Of a stretch of DNA of 64,000 nt, positions 25,656 to 34,493 are shown in pieces. A program made the position numbers and the translations under genes. The first letter of the stretch is position 1, and each line of letters opens with the position of its first letter. The notes under the pieces were generated by a model. The model saw only the letters and a program-made list of their open reading frames with translations, made no database searches and was not told the DNA's origin. Origin of the DNA: Bacillota bacterium (GTDB lineage: Bacteria; Bacillota; Clostridia; Acetivibrionales; DSM-1351); assembly GCA_023397905.1 (NCBI GenBank), contig JAEWSZ010000211.1, positions 1-64,000 of the forward strand, written 5' to 3'.

Positions 25656-26241
25656 GGAGTTCTTCAATTCAATGGCTGAAAACTGGGATAACATCTGTTA
25701 TCATGATGAAAACAAGATCAATGAGATACTTGATTTAATAAATGTCGGACAGGGCTTTAAGGTTCTCGATGTAGGAACCGGAACCGGCGTCATGATCCCT
25801 TTTCTGACCTCACGTACAGGCGATTCCGGTGAGATCGTGGCCGTGGATGCCGCAGACAAAATGATCCTGGTGGCAAAAAGTAAATTTACTGCTCCAAATA
25901 TAAAGTTTATTGCAGGGAATATTTTTACTCTTCAATTGAAGCCGGAGCAATTTGATCTGATTATGTGCTACTCTGTTTTCCCGCATTTTGAGAATAAGCC
26001 CGCAGTACCTGAAAGATTGGGGAAATTTCTGAAACCCGGCGGCAAAATAGCCGTCTGCCATTCGCAAAGCAGGGATGAGATCAATGCTCTCCACAGGAAT
26101 GCTTCCGCTGAAGTATCGGAAGATTACTTGCCTGAAGCCGGTGTTATTAAAAGTTATTTTTCGAATTCCGGATTTGAAACTGTGGTTAATATTGATGATA
26201 CAAGAATGTTTGTTGTTGTGGGACAGAAAAAACAGAAATAA
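25645..26241 (+). CDS. Class I SAM-dependent methyltransferase
   Basis: A 198-residue methyltransferase with the SAM-binding motif VLDVGTGTG (about 40-48), the acidic loop VAVDAADKM, and motif IV region FDLIMCYSVFPHF. It is a UbiE/Methyltransf_11-type domain without extra parts, so the acceptor is unknown. Its start lies inside the end of the S-component gene (overlap 11 bp), implying coupled translation and perhaps action on the imported compound. Confidence 0.8.
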   Translation: MDHKEFFNSMAENWDNICYHDENKINEILDLINVGQGFKVLDVGTGTGVMIPFLTSRTGDSGEIVAVDAADKMILVAKSKFTAPNIKFIAGNIFTLQLKPEQFDLIMCYSVFPHFENKPAVPERLGKFLKPGGKIAVCHSQSRDEINALHRNASAEVSEDYLPEAGVIKSYFSNSGFETVVNIDDTRMFVVVGQKKQK

Positions 26242-26253
26242 ATTTGATGTAAA

Positions 26254-26289
26254 AGCCCGGAAAGAATTCATATTACAACTTTCCGGGCT
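26254..26289. terminator. Bidirectional terminator
   Basis: Perfect 11-bp stem AGCCCGGAAAG / CTTTCCGGGCT with a 14-nt loop between the convergent methyltransferase (+) and binding-protein (-) genes. T-rich sequence follows on both sides. Confidence 0.7.
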
Positions 26290-26320
26290 CTTTACACTAT
26301 GTTTCAAACGCGGGATGAAT

Positions 26321-27706
26321 TTATTTATATTTCGCCAGAGCATTTTCAGCCTCAGACTGCATAAGCTTCGCAGTTTGTTCAGCAGTCCGTTTTCCCGAGA
26401 AAAAGTCGGCGGCCTGCTTGAGGACTACATCGGAAATCTGGGAACGTGCCGGGGATGGCGAATCGATAATTCCATAGGGGAACACATTCTGAAACGCCTC
26501 CATCTTCTGAGGGAATTTTGTATAGTTGTCCTTCAGGACCGGTTGGTCAAGAGAGCTCTTTGTTGCAGGGAAATAACCTGTGCGCGCGCCGTATATTGCC
26601 TGGGCGGACGGACCGGCAAAGTATTTCAGAAATACCCAGGAAGCCAGCTGTTTTTCAGGCGTCGCTTTGAACATGACCTGGTTTCCGCCGTACAGAGAGG
26701 TATTCTGTACACCCTGTTTACCCTGCGGAATCAAGGTGATATTCCACTTGAACTTGTCGCCGATCAGCTCCACCTTGCTGGAAGTACGCGCGGTAGTGGA
26801 AATTTCCATTGCGGCTTTCCCGCCAGTAAAGTCGTTTTCGGTATTATCAGCCTTATAAGCCGCACCCGAATCAATGAGATGTTTCATCATATTAAGCAGG
26901 GAGATGGTGGCAGCATTGTCAAAATCCACTTTGCTTGAATCATCTTCGATGGGTGTTACGCCATATGTACGTATCCATGTAAGAAGACTTCCTATTGGAT
27001 TTGAGCCGACTGCCAGCGCAGGCACACCGGTCTTATTATAAATATCCGTACATTGCTTCTCAAATTCATCCCAGGTCTTTGCCGGTGCATCGTAGCCGGC
27101 CTTTCCAAGCAGGTCCACATTGTAGTATACGCCCTGGGCGCTGTTGCCGTGAGGCCAGCTCATGGTTTTTCCTCCGTAGTTGGCCAGCCTTTGACGGGCA
27201 AGCACTGCAGGCAGCATATCGTCCAGTTCCTGTTGGGTCAATCCGTATTTCGTACTGTTGATATAATCATCCAGAGGTACGATAACATCACTCTTCATGT
27301 ACTCTCCGGTTTCATTCTCATAAGCCATTGCCACATTGGGAAGGCCTCCGCCTTGCAGCGCCGCTTTTATTTTCTGGTTAAGCTGTCCATAGTCTCCCTG
27401 GAATACTTCATTAACCTTGATTTTACCTTCATACTCCTTGTTGAAGGCAGCTATCATCTCCTTGATGGCATCGCCGTAGATTGTTGCCTGGATATGCCAG
27501 AACTCAATTGCCACAGGGCCGTTTTTACCCAGCTCAATTGAGTCTATGGCATTGGCAGAACCTGCCGCTCCGGAACTTGATGTTGTATTTGTTGTTGAAT
27601 TTGACGTTGAGCCGGCAGTGGTATCTGCAGATTGATTTCCGCACGCGGTGAATATTAATGCGCTTGCCAGCAGCATCGCGGCTATTCGGGATATTTTTTT
27701 AAACAT
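26321..27706 (-). CDS. Sugar-binding lipoprotein of the second ABC system
   Basis: A 461-residue extracellular binding protein with a lipoprotein signal (MFKKISRIAAMLLASALIFTAC; Cys22 lipobox) and a Ser/Thr/Ala linker, then a family 1 fold (IEFWHIQATIYGDAIKEMIAAFN split near the first helix; YNVDLLGKAGYDAPAKTWDE). The ATG at 27706 has GGAGGT 7 nt upstream. Unusually it is the last gene of its operon, after the permeases, the HAD phosphatase and the MBL-fold gene. The WHIQ/YGD start resembles glycerol-3-phosphate-type and sn-glycerol/sugar-phosphate binding proteins, but that is a weak guide. Confidence 0.88.
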   Translation of the reverse strand: MFKKISRIAAMLLASALIFTACGNQSADTTAGSTSNSTTNTTSSSGAAGSANAIDSIELGKNGPVAIEFWHIQATIYGDAIKEMIAAFNKEYEGKIKVNEVFQGDYGQLNQKIKAALQGGGLPNVAMAYENETGEYMKSDVIVPLDDYINSTKYGLTQQELDDMLPAVLARQRLANYGGKTMSWPHGNSAQGVYYNVDLLGKAGYDAPAKTWDEFEKQCTDIYNKTGVPALAVGSNPIGSLLTWIRTYGVTPIEDDSSKVDFDNAATISLLNMMKHLIDSGAAYKADNTENDFTGGKAAMEISTTARTSSKVELIGDKFKWNITLIPQGKQGVQNTSLYGGNQVMFKATPEKQLASWVFLKYFAGPSAQAIYGARTGYFPATKSSLDQPVLKDNYTKFPQKMEAFQNVFPYGIIDSPSPARSQISDVVLKQAADFFSGKRTAEQTAKLMQSEAENALAKYK

Positions 27707-27821
27707 TTCTTGCACCTCCACGTATATTTGGGTTGTTGATTATATACAGGTTTCAGCAGTTGAGCCAACTGTATAATTGAGTTTTATATATAAACAGGAA
27801 TACCTGACTGTTTATCAGGGT

Positions 27822-29201
27822 TTAAAGAGCAATATCCTCCAGATTTATGGTTTGTCCATAGCTGGGCAGCAGCTTGCGGACATTGCCCGTATCCAGAATA
27901 GACGGATTGACGCTGTGTACCGGTACAACCACCTTTGGATTTACACCTGTTACAAAAAAGGTGAGCATTTTGGGGATGGCATGTCCGCCGGTGCCATGGT
28001 AATGATACTCTACTCCAAGTTCTCTGAGCCAGTATGTCAATGTCGGGTCCGTATCTGTCAGGGGATTGCCGTCGGCATGAAAATACCGCGAAGGCCGGCA
28101 TTTTTGTCCCAGCTTCTCAAACTCAATCATCAGCGGCAGCATGCGTTGGGTCAGGTATACCGTATATTCACCCTTTTTGCTCACTATATCGCGCAGCGTC
28201 ACACTCCCGTAAGGCAGGCCGGATACTGCCTCGTCAAGCAGCACCACCGTATCCGTATCGGACAGCGCTGGATTTTCTTCAAGAGTCTTTATTCCGCCGC
28301 CTATGGCCGTATGCCACAGCCTGGCAGTCTGGCAGTCCATCACCAGCTTGCGGCCGCATTCACGCGTGGCGTTTATAAAATCCGCAACACGTTCTACATT
28401 GCGGGCCAGTATGTTAATATATGCAAGCCCCTCCAGGTCCTTCAGCATTTCCTTGTAATGAAAGGGCAGATCCAGCTCATGAGTGCGCGCCTTGTCCCAA
28501 TCAAGGCTTTCATACCGTAAAGTGGTACCTTCCGTGATCAGCAACGTAATGTTTTCCTCCCGGAGCATTTTAATTTTATCCTCTACACGGTGGGAATGCC
28601 GGCCATGCAGCCGGTAATCACCTGTAAAAAACACCTTGTGGTCCGGCGTACGCACCAGAATGCCGGATGCGCCCGGCGTATCGTGGTCAAGCTCCACAAT
28701 TTTGATGGACATGCCATCGCCCAGTTCCTGCTCTCCGCCGTCCGGCAGGCCGACAAGCCTTGCCTTAGAATCTGTATATTCGCCGGAGGCGACTACAGCC
28801 TTATAGGTAACCAGCGCTTCCTCGTGCATGAAAACCGTGATATTTTCCGCTATATACGGAAGCAGCGCCATATGGTCCTGATGTATATGGCTGACAAATG
28901 CAAACAAATTTTTGTATCCGGGGAATTCCTTACCTTCCCATGCCGCGGTGATCTCTTCCCCGGTGAGGTCTCCCAGCAGCTTCGGGTCATAGAGTCCCAT
29001 AACCGGCGGCGCATTCTTTACCAGGATATACTCGCGGATTGCGCGCTCCGCAGGAGCTGATACATTGGAGCCGTACCAGTTGAAATAACCAGTAGGCATC
29101 CTGCCAAGATCGAATATAATGGCTGTGTCTCCGCAGCCCACCATTACATTGATACCGCCGATTGTGTGAAGCCCTCCGAAAAAAGTGACAGTTTGTCTCA
29201 T
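27822..29201 (-). CDS. Metallo-beta-lactamase-fold hydrolase of unknown function
   Basis: A 459-residue protein with the metal motif HIHQDH (105-110), a second ligand region ELDHDTPGASG and TGDYRLHGRHSH. The size, the SHIHQDH/TGDYR spacing and the C-terminal VVPVHS motif recall RNase J/CPSF-type MBL enzymes, which have a beta-CASP insert and a similar final histidine, yet the gene lies inside a sugar-transport operon. The start at 29201 overlaps the HAD stop as ATGA and has AAGGAGGG 9 nt upstream. It may be a phosphodiesterase or lactonase acting on the imported compound; nuclease activity is an alternative. Confidence 0.7.
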   Translation of the reverse strand: MRQTVTFFGGLHTIGGINVMVGCGDTAIIFDLGRMPTGYFNWYGSNVSAPAERAIREYILVKNAPPVMGLYDPKLLGDLTGEEITAAWEGKEFPGYKNLFAFVSHIHQDHMALLPYIAENITVFMHEEALVTYKAVVASGEYTDSKARLVGLPDGGEQELGDGMSIKIVELDHDTPGASGILVRTPDHKVFFTGDYRLHGRHSHRVEDKIKMLREENITLLITEGTTLRYESLDWDKARTHELDLPFHYKEMLKDLEGLAYINILARNVERVADFINATRECGRKLVMDCQTARLWHTAIGGGIKTLEENPALSDTDTVVLLDEAVSGLPYGSVTLRDIVSKKGEYTVYLTQRMLPLMIEFEKLGQKCRPSRYFHADGNPLTDTDPTLTYWLRELGVEYHYHGTGGHAIPKMLTFFVTGVNPKVVVPVHSVNPSILDTGNVRKLLPSYGQTINLEDIAL

Positions 29202-30031
29202 TTCAATATGCCCTCCTTGTTTTTTATGATATTTCTGATACAATCGTCCAATTCGTCCAGGCTGGAAAGCCGCATATCCCAGTTGACGTTATCATGTATC
29301 ACGTATGGCGATACGAGTACCGTATGCCCGCCCGCCGCCCTGACCGGCGACAGATCGTTGAAGCTGTGGTCGCCTATGGACAGCACCTGCTCCGGACTGG
29401 CGCCGGCGCGTTTCAAAATATCCGGCAGCCGTTGGGCCAGACCGTACGGCTTTCCGATCCCATATTCAATAGCACTCAGCTTGCCGCCAAGTCCAAGGTG
29501 ATCGACAAACTTCACAGCGCCTTCAGATTGTGTATTTGTGAACAGATAAGTACTGATCCCGGCTCCGGTCAGCCCCTCAATGGCATTGACCAGGCTGTTG
29601 CTCGTCTCAAATATGTATTCGGGCATCAGCATCTCCCGCCTTGTGTTTAAGAATGCGTCAGTACTTCCCTTTAGGCCGAGCCGCAGCCTGATGATCCCGG
29701 TCAACGCCCACGCATCCCCAATAAAAAAGTAGCCGTTATCGTAAAATTTCTCTTCAAAAGGGTCGCCCTGGTTGCTTACAGTCGTAAAGTCCAGTACTTC
29801 TGAAACCGTTCTAAAATGTGAATAGGGGGAATGCCGGTAAAAATGTCCCATTTTTTGCTCTGCCCGTCCGGAGAGCACATCCTCCATGAAACAGAGCAGT
29901 TTGTCATACTCCGGCTCCCAGGCAGTATCCTTTACAAGATGCATGAGATACCGCCTGTAAAATTGTTTATCCTGATATAACGTGCCGTCCAGGTCAAATA
30001 TTACAGCTTTTAAATCCTCATAGAAATTCAA
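29198..30031 (-). CDS. HAD-family phosphatase
   Basis: A 277-residue HAD hydrolase. Motif I is FDLDGTLYQD (nucleophile Asp and general-acid Asp), motif II TNTQSEG, motif III lysine in GKPYGLAQRL, and motif IV GDHSFNDLSPVRAAG. A long cap region (about 30-150) sits between motifs I and II. The start is TTG at 30031 with GGAGG 8 nt upstream. It probably dephosphorylates a sugar phosphate, and is coupled to the MBL-fold gene by a 4-bp overlap. Confidence 0.83.
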   Translation of the reverse strand: MNFYEDLKAVIFDLDGTLYQDKQFYRRYLMHLVKDTAWEPEYDKLLCFMEDVLSGRAEQKMGHFYRHSPYSHFRTVSEVLDFTTVSNQGDPFEEKFYDNGYFFIGDAWALTGIIRLRLGLKGSTDAFLNTRREMLMPEYIFETSNSLVNAIEGLTGAGISTYLFTNTQSEGAVKFVDHLGLGGKLSAIEYGIGKPYGLAQRLPDILKRAGASPEQVLSIGDHSFNDLSPVRAAGGHTVLVSPYVIHDNVNWDMRLSSLDELDDCIRNIIKNKEGILK

Positions 30032-30076
30032 TGTGTCAACCTCCGTTTATTGTATTCCCGGTTATCCGATCATCTG

Positions 30077-30973
30077 TTATCCCTTTATGCCGGTGCCCAC
30101 AATGGCCTCCGTGAACTGCTTCTGGGTAAAGAAGTACAGCACCAGTATGGGTATTATGCAGAAGGTTGAGGCGGCCATGATGAGCTGCGGGCTTGCGCCG
30201 TCTTCGCTGTTAAAGTACATAAGTCCCACCTGCAGCGGGCGCATGGCTTCGCTGGAAGTGACCAGCATTGGCCATTGAAGACTGTTCCATTTGCCGATAA
30301 AAGTGAGCAGCGAAGCAGTCATCAGTGTAGCCGAGCAAAGGGGCAATAATATTCTGGTAAGATAACCCCAGTGCCCAAGACCGTCAATCTGTGCAGAATG
30401 CCAGTAATCCCCGGGCAGCGACATAAAAGCCTGTCTCATGAGAAATATCGTAAAACCGCTGGTAATGGCAGGAAGCAATATGCCCATATAGGAATCGTAA
30501 AAGCCTTTACCGCCGGCGCCGAAGATGTTGTTCCCACCTGCAAAGGGTATATGGCGGATAATCATAAAATCCGGTACGATTGATATGTCACCCGGAATCA
30601 GCATTGTCATCAAAATCCCCACAAACAGCAGGTTTTTAAACCTGAATTTCAGGTTTGCCAGCGCATAGGCTATGGGTATGCATACGACCATCTGCAAAAT
30701 TACCCCGCTGACCGAAATGACAATGGTGTTCCAGTAGTACCTGGCAAAAGTGGACTCCGGCTTATTCCACGCGTCGGCATAGTTCTGGGCTCTCCAGGTT
30801 TCAGGTATAAAAGTCGGTATGGACCGGTTAATTTCCTGAAAGGTTTTGAAGGAACTCAGAATCATCCAGATAAACGGAAATATACTGACGAATGCGGCAG
30901 CTGTGATGAAAATGTATACAAGCACCGTACTAATGCGTATCTTCCGGATTTTTTTCAGTACATATGTATTCAT
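30077..30973 (-). CDS. Sugar ABC transporter permease (MalG type)
   Basis: A 298-residue permease with about six membrane segments and EAA loop HSAQIDGLGHWGYLTRILLP. It begins 9 bp downstream of the MalF-type permease and belongs to the same operon (MalF, MalG, HAD, MBL, binding protein). No ATPase gene is present. Confidence 0.9.
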   Translation of the reverse strand: MNTYVLKKIRKIRISTVLVYIFITAAAFVSIFPFIWMILSSFKTFQEINRSIPTFIPETWRAQNYADAWNKPESTFARYYWNTIVISVSGVILQMVVCIPIAYALANLKFRFKNLLFVGILMTMLIPGDISIVPDFMIIRHIPFAGGNNIFGAGGKGFYDSYMGILLPAITSGFTIFLMRQAFMSLPGDYWHSAQIDGLGHWGYLTRILLPLCSATLMTASLLTFIGKWNSLQWPMLVTSSEAMRPLQVGLMYFNSEDGASPQLIMAASTFCIIPILVLYFFTQKQFTEAIVGTGIKG

Positions 30974-30982
30974 GGAAGCACC

Positions 30983-32065
30983 TCACTGATTATAGAAAAC
31001 GTATTTATCCCCAAATTTTTTCTGGATAAGTGTTAAGCCCAGTACAATAATGAACATGATCACCGATAAGGCCGATGCATATCCCGCGCGGCTGTATTGA
31101 TAGAAGTTTTTGAATATGTACATGGCGAAAGATGTGGTAGAGCCTCCCGGACCGCCTTCACCGCCGGTGAATACATAGAAGGCGTTAAAAGACTCGAAAG
31201 CTCCTATCACTGAAACAATTGACAGTAAAAACGTCGTTGGAGAAATCAAAGGCACGCTGATATGCCTGATTTTCTGCAATTTGCTTGCGCCGTCAATATC
31301 AGCGGATTCATAGATCTCCATAGGTATATTGCTAAAGCCTGATAAGTATACGACCACATTAAAGCCTATAGCATTCCATATGGCATATGCAATAATGATG
31401 CACAGCGCATAAGTGGGCCCCAGCAGTTCATCCGGCACACTGTTGGGCACAGTGCCCCCAAATGCGTTAATAAGCTTTTCAAGCACGGGGATCGAGTCTG
31501 TCATCCATTCCTGGCGCGCTATTCCAACCATGCTGAGCAAAGCGTTGAATATACCGTATTGGGTATTTGCCATCCAGCGGAATATAAATATAGCTGAAAT
31601 AGAGGACGTGATATAAGGCAGAAAAAACGCTATCCTCAAGACATCCCGCAGTTTTGATGCCCTGATGTCAAATAAAATATGGGCAATAATAAATGAAAGC
31701 AGTATGGCCAATGGTACACTCAGCAGCAAATACCATAAGGTCACCAGCAGGCTCTGTCCGAACTGTCCTATTTTCAGGCCGATTATGGGATCCAGCTTAA
31801 ACAGGTCCACAGTGAATAATTCCGCATAATTATTGAAGCCAATAAAAGCGTCCGGTTGAATGTTCCAGTCAAACAAAGATATGTAGAAACCGAAGAAAAG
31901 CGGAAATACTTTAAATATAAACAGGAGCAGCACAGCCGGCGTACAAAATAAAAATGCAATTCTCCAGTCCTTTGTATGCTTAACCTTGAGGCGTGTATCA
32001 GCAGATTCCCGTGATAGGGCTTTATTTTCTGCTGCTTTACGCTTGTATATAATATTATCCAGCAT
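30983..32065 (-). CDS. Sugar ABC transporter permease (MalF type)
   Basis: A permease of about 360 residues with a longer cytoplasmic N-terminus and the EAA loop YESADIDGASKLQKIRHISVP. I prefer the ATG at 32065; a GTG at 32077 is also in frame, and translation initiation there would overlap the conserved leader. It is the first gene of the operon, transcribed divergently from the HTH-PfkB kinase gene. Confidence 0.88.
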   Translation of the reverse strand: MLDNIIYKRKAAENKALSRESADTRLKVKHTKDWRIAFLFCTPAVLLLFIFKVFPLFFGFYISLFDWNIQPDAFIGFNNYAELFTVDLFKLDPIIGLKIGQFGQSLLVTLWYLLLSVPLAILLSFIIAHILFDIRASKLRDVLRIAFFLPYITSSISAIFIFRWMANTQYGIFNALLSMVGIARQEWMTDSIPVLEKLINAFGGTVPNSVPDELLGPTYALCIIIAYAIWNAIGFNVVVYLSGFSNIPMEIYESADIDGASKLQKIRHISVPLISPTTFLLSIVSVIGAFESFNAFYVFTGGEGGPGGSTTSFAMYIFKNFYQYSRAGYASALSVIMFIIVLGLTLIQKKFGDKYVFYNQ

Positions 32066-32145
32066 GTTAAGAACCACCAGCCTTTCCGGCCCACAAAAAT
32101 TCAGTAAAATTAATCAACGCGATTACCGTGAGCCGGATAAGGCGT
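32063..32145 (-). promoter_or_regulatory. Conserved leader RNA candidate, copy 2 (pseudoknot-capable)
   Basis: An 83-nt segment matching the leader of dhaK at 4331-4411. The first 22 nt (minus-strand ACGCCTTATCCGGCTCACGG and two more) are identical. The loop GGCTCAC can pair with GTGGGCC downstream (plus 32088-32094), where the A of copy 1 is replaced by G, keeping the pair as G-U. The second strand lies about 22 nt before the ATG of the permease gene. Confidence 0.5.
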
Positions 32146-32173
32146 TAAAATCAATATTTATTTAAAATTCTAT

Positions 32174-32204
32174 AAACAATTGTTTTTTCTCTAAACATAT
32201 GTTT
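32174..32204. promoter_or_regulatory. Tandem palindromic operators in the divergent region
   Basis: Two perfect 12-bp palindromes, AAACAATTGTTT (32174-32185) and AAACATATGTTT (32193-32204), are centred 19 bp apart, about two helical turns. They lie between the permease operon and the HTH-PfkB gene. The HTH-bearing kinase itself or an unlinked repressor could bind them. Confidence 0.5.
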
Positions 32205-32324
32205 TAATTATATAGTAACCACTTATTATTAATTTGCTATTGTAAGAAGGTTAACTTTTAGTAAATGATATAATTCGGAATATATCACTTGCAAAAGACC
32301 TGCGTATAAGTCTTTTAAGCTAAA

Positions 32325-32352
32325 TTGACAACAGATACCATTAATTTATAAT
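32325..32352 (+). promoter_or_regulatory. Promoter of the HTH-PfkB kinase gene
   Basis: TTGACA (32325-32330), 16-bp spacer, TATAAT (32347-32352): both boxes are perfect matches to the vegetative consensus. It lies about 40 bp before the start codon. Confidence 0.75.
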
Positions 32353-32392
32353 AAGAAGTAATAATCCGGGGAAGGAACGGTGTGATGCATAG

Positions 32393-33472
32393 ATGGAGAA
32401 TACTATCCTGACTTATATAAAAGATAACCCCTACATATCGCAAAGCGAGCTTGCACAAAAGGTGGGCCTGTCCCGTCCTGCAGTGGCCAATTACATATCG
32501 AAACTGGTCAAGAGCGGAAAAATAGTAGGACGTGCCTACATCCTTCAGGATGAGAGCCGCATTATATGTATCGGAGGCGCTAATGTAGACAGGAAAGCCA
32601 AGCTGACAGGTCCTGTACAGATTGGAACTTCCAATATAGCAAGTTTTACGCAATCCTGCGGAGGTGTGGCCAGAAATGTGGCGGAGAATCTGGGGAGACT
32701 GGGTTGCCCAACCTCCCTGATCACATGCACCGGGGATGACAAGGACGGTACATGGCTGTTAAACCATACCGCAGAGCATAATGTTGACACAAGCCAGTCC
32801 TTTACCCTGCCTGCTCAGGCCACAGGTACATATACTACTATTCTGCAGGAAGACGGGTACATGTTCATTGCTTTAGACAATATGCAAATATATGAAAATA
32901 TTGATATTGATATCATAAAGACCAAATTATCCTATATTTTATCCGCACATCTTGTATTTGTGGACGCTAATTTTTCTTCCGATATACTTGCCTATATCAT
33001 TGAGCAATCCAAGTATAATAATTTGAATTTATGCCTGTCCTCCATTTCCTCATACAGAGCCAACAAATTGCCTTCCGATTTAGAGGGAGTCAGCCTTCTC
33101 GTGGGTACTAAGGAAGAATTTGAAATTATTGCAGGATCGGTGATAAGTAGGCCTTCCGATTATTTGGAGGTTTGTAAAAAGATAAGGCGCAAAGGAGTAA
33201 AAAACATTGTGCTCTATTTACAGAAGGAAGGCATATTTTTTCTGACTGAAGATGGGAATCATGAATTTATCCGCTTTGCAGATGTCAATGCCGTTGATAC
33301 AACAGGTGCAAGCGATGCCCTTATAGCTGCGATTCTATTTGGCTTGAGCAGGGGCGAGTCTTTTTATAAATCCTGCCGGATGGGCATTGCGGCAGCATCT
33401 CTCACCATGCGCACCAATGAAACCGTATATCCCAATTTGACCGGCACACACTTATATAATATGACAGACTGA
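32393..33472 (+). CDS. PfkB-family kinase with N-terminal HTH
   Basis: A 359-residue protein with a winged HTH at about 1-50 (ISQSELAQKVGLSRPAVANYI) joined to a PfkB/ribokinase domain. The kinase has the N-terminal GGANVDRK and GGVARNVAENLGRLG signatures and the catalytic DTTGASDA near residue 302, where the usual GAGD reads GASD but the base Asp is kept. The layout matches E. coli YeiI/pseudouridine-kinase-like proteins, so a nucleoside or sugar substrate is possible. A TAG stop lies directly before the ATG, fixing the start, although the GGAAGG site is about 16 nt away. It is divergent from the transporter operon. Confidence 0.85.
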   Translation: MENTILTYIKDNPYISQSELAQKVGLSRPAVANYISKLVKSGKIVGRAYILQDESRIICIGGANVDRKAKLTGPVQIGTSNIASFTQSCGGVARNVAENLGRLGCPTSLITCTGDDKDGTWLLNHTAEHNVDTSQSFTLPAQATGTYTTILQEDGYMFIALDNMQIYENIDIDIIKTKLSYILSAHLVFVDANFSSDILAYIIEQSKYNNLNLCLSSISSYRANKLPSDLEGVSLLVGTKEEFEIIAGSVISRPSDYLEVCKKIRRKGVKNIVLYLQKEGIFFLTEDGNHEFIRFADVNAVDTTGASDALIAAILFGLSRGESFYKSCRMGIAAASLTMRTNETVYPNLTGTHLYNMTD

Positions 33473-33506
33473 AAGTCCATGCCTGTATATCAGCTAAATA
33501 TAAAAA

Positions 33507-33542
33507 CCGGGGAGTTGATTCAAATAATTGAATAACTCCCCG
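33507..33542. terminator. Bidirectional terminator
   Basis: Stem CGGGGAGTT / AACTCCCCG with an inner ATTCAA / TTGAAT stem, between the convergent kinase and epimerase genes. A-rich sequence flanks the 5' side, giving a U-tract to the minus-strand transcript. Confidence 0.65.
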
Positions 33543-33555
33543 TCAAACTACTGCT

Positions 33556-34410
33556 CTATTTAATACCCTGCACATTGTCCCGCCAGAAATGGACAGGCTT
33601 CCAGTTCAGCAGCTTTTTGGCCTTTTCATTGGAAAGCAATGTCTGGTAGCTGTCGAGCGGGACTCTGATGTCCTTTACTTCAGGGAATTCACTTTTCATC
33701 AGTTCGCCGCTTTTTATATCCATACTCGTATCATCGGCCGCAAGATTTATGGCCACGGAACCCAACCCGTCCGCCTCAATTGCCAGCCGGCAGGCGGAGG
33801 CTATATCACGGGCGTCAACATAACTCCACAGGATGGTGCGGCGTTTCCTGGGTTCGTGTATGAATCCCGGAAAATTGCCGTACATTTCAGGGGTGATGAC
33901 GTTCCCTATGCGGAAGGAAACTATCTGCATACCGCTGCGGCGGCTTATCATATCCGCGGTTTTTTCGGCCACGATTTTGGATAAGCCATATGAATCCTCG
34001 GGAAGCTGCGGATGTTCCTCGTCTACCGGAACATACTGCGGCGCCAGATTTTGCCTTGAAAACACTATCCCATAGGAGGATTCGCTGGACGCTATGACCG
34101 CCTTTTTGATTCCCAGGCCCGCCGCCGCTTCAAGGATATTGTATGTGGACATCACGTTGTTCTGAAAGGTAACCTCGTTGGGATGGCTGTATGCCACCGG
34201 AATGGCGGCCATATGGACTACCGCGTCCGCGCCTGCCAGTACTCCGTAGCATTCTCCGAGATTTGTAAGATCAGCGGTCATGAACCTGGACAGGTTTTTT
34301 TTGGGCTTTGACACGTCCACACTCAAAACGTCATACCCGCTCTCCACAAAGTGCTCTGCCACATATGGGCCGAGAAGCCCGCTTACACCTGTTACAACTA
34401 CTTTTTTCAT
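33556..34410 (-). CDS. NAD-dependent epimerase/dehydratase (extended SDR)
   Basis: A 284-residue nucleotide-sugar or sugar-acid modifying enzyme. The NAD motif GVSGLLG is at the N-terminus and the catalytic pair is Tyr141/Lys145 (SYGLSKIVAEK) with Ser near 110. It resembles bacterial NAD(P)-dependent oxidoreductases of the uronate dehydrogenase/GalE type. It lies 83 bp downstream of the second aldo/keto reductase and may be co-transcribed. Confidence 0.82.
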   Translation of the reverse strand: MKKVVVTGVSGLLGPYVAEHFVESGYDVLSVDVSKPKKNLSRFMTADLTNLGECYGVLAGADAVVHMAAIPVAYSHPNEVTFQNNVMSTYNILEAAAGLGIKKAVIASSESSYGIVFSRQNLAPQYVPVDEEHPQLPEDSYGLSKIVAEKTADMISRRSGMQIVSFRIGNVITPEMYGNFPGFIHEPRKRRTILWSYVDARDIASACRLAIEADGLGSVAINLAADDTSMDIKSGELMKSEFPEVKDIRVPLDSYQTLLSNEKAKKLLNWKPVHFWRDNVQGIK

Positions 34411-34493
34411 ATTGTATAACTCCCTTTTTCATTTTAATTGTCCATGCCGGTTGCCAGGACACACCCGCCTCGCAGGCAGATGTATCCGTCTTA

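Noticed and set aside
26075..26938. A 287-codon plus-strand open frame
   Set aside because: It overlaps the end of the methyltransferase, a strong terminator and the antisense of the binding-protein gene.
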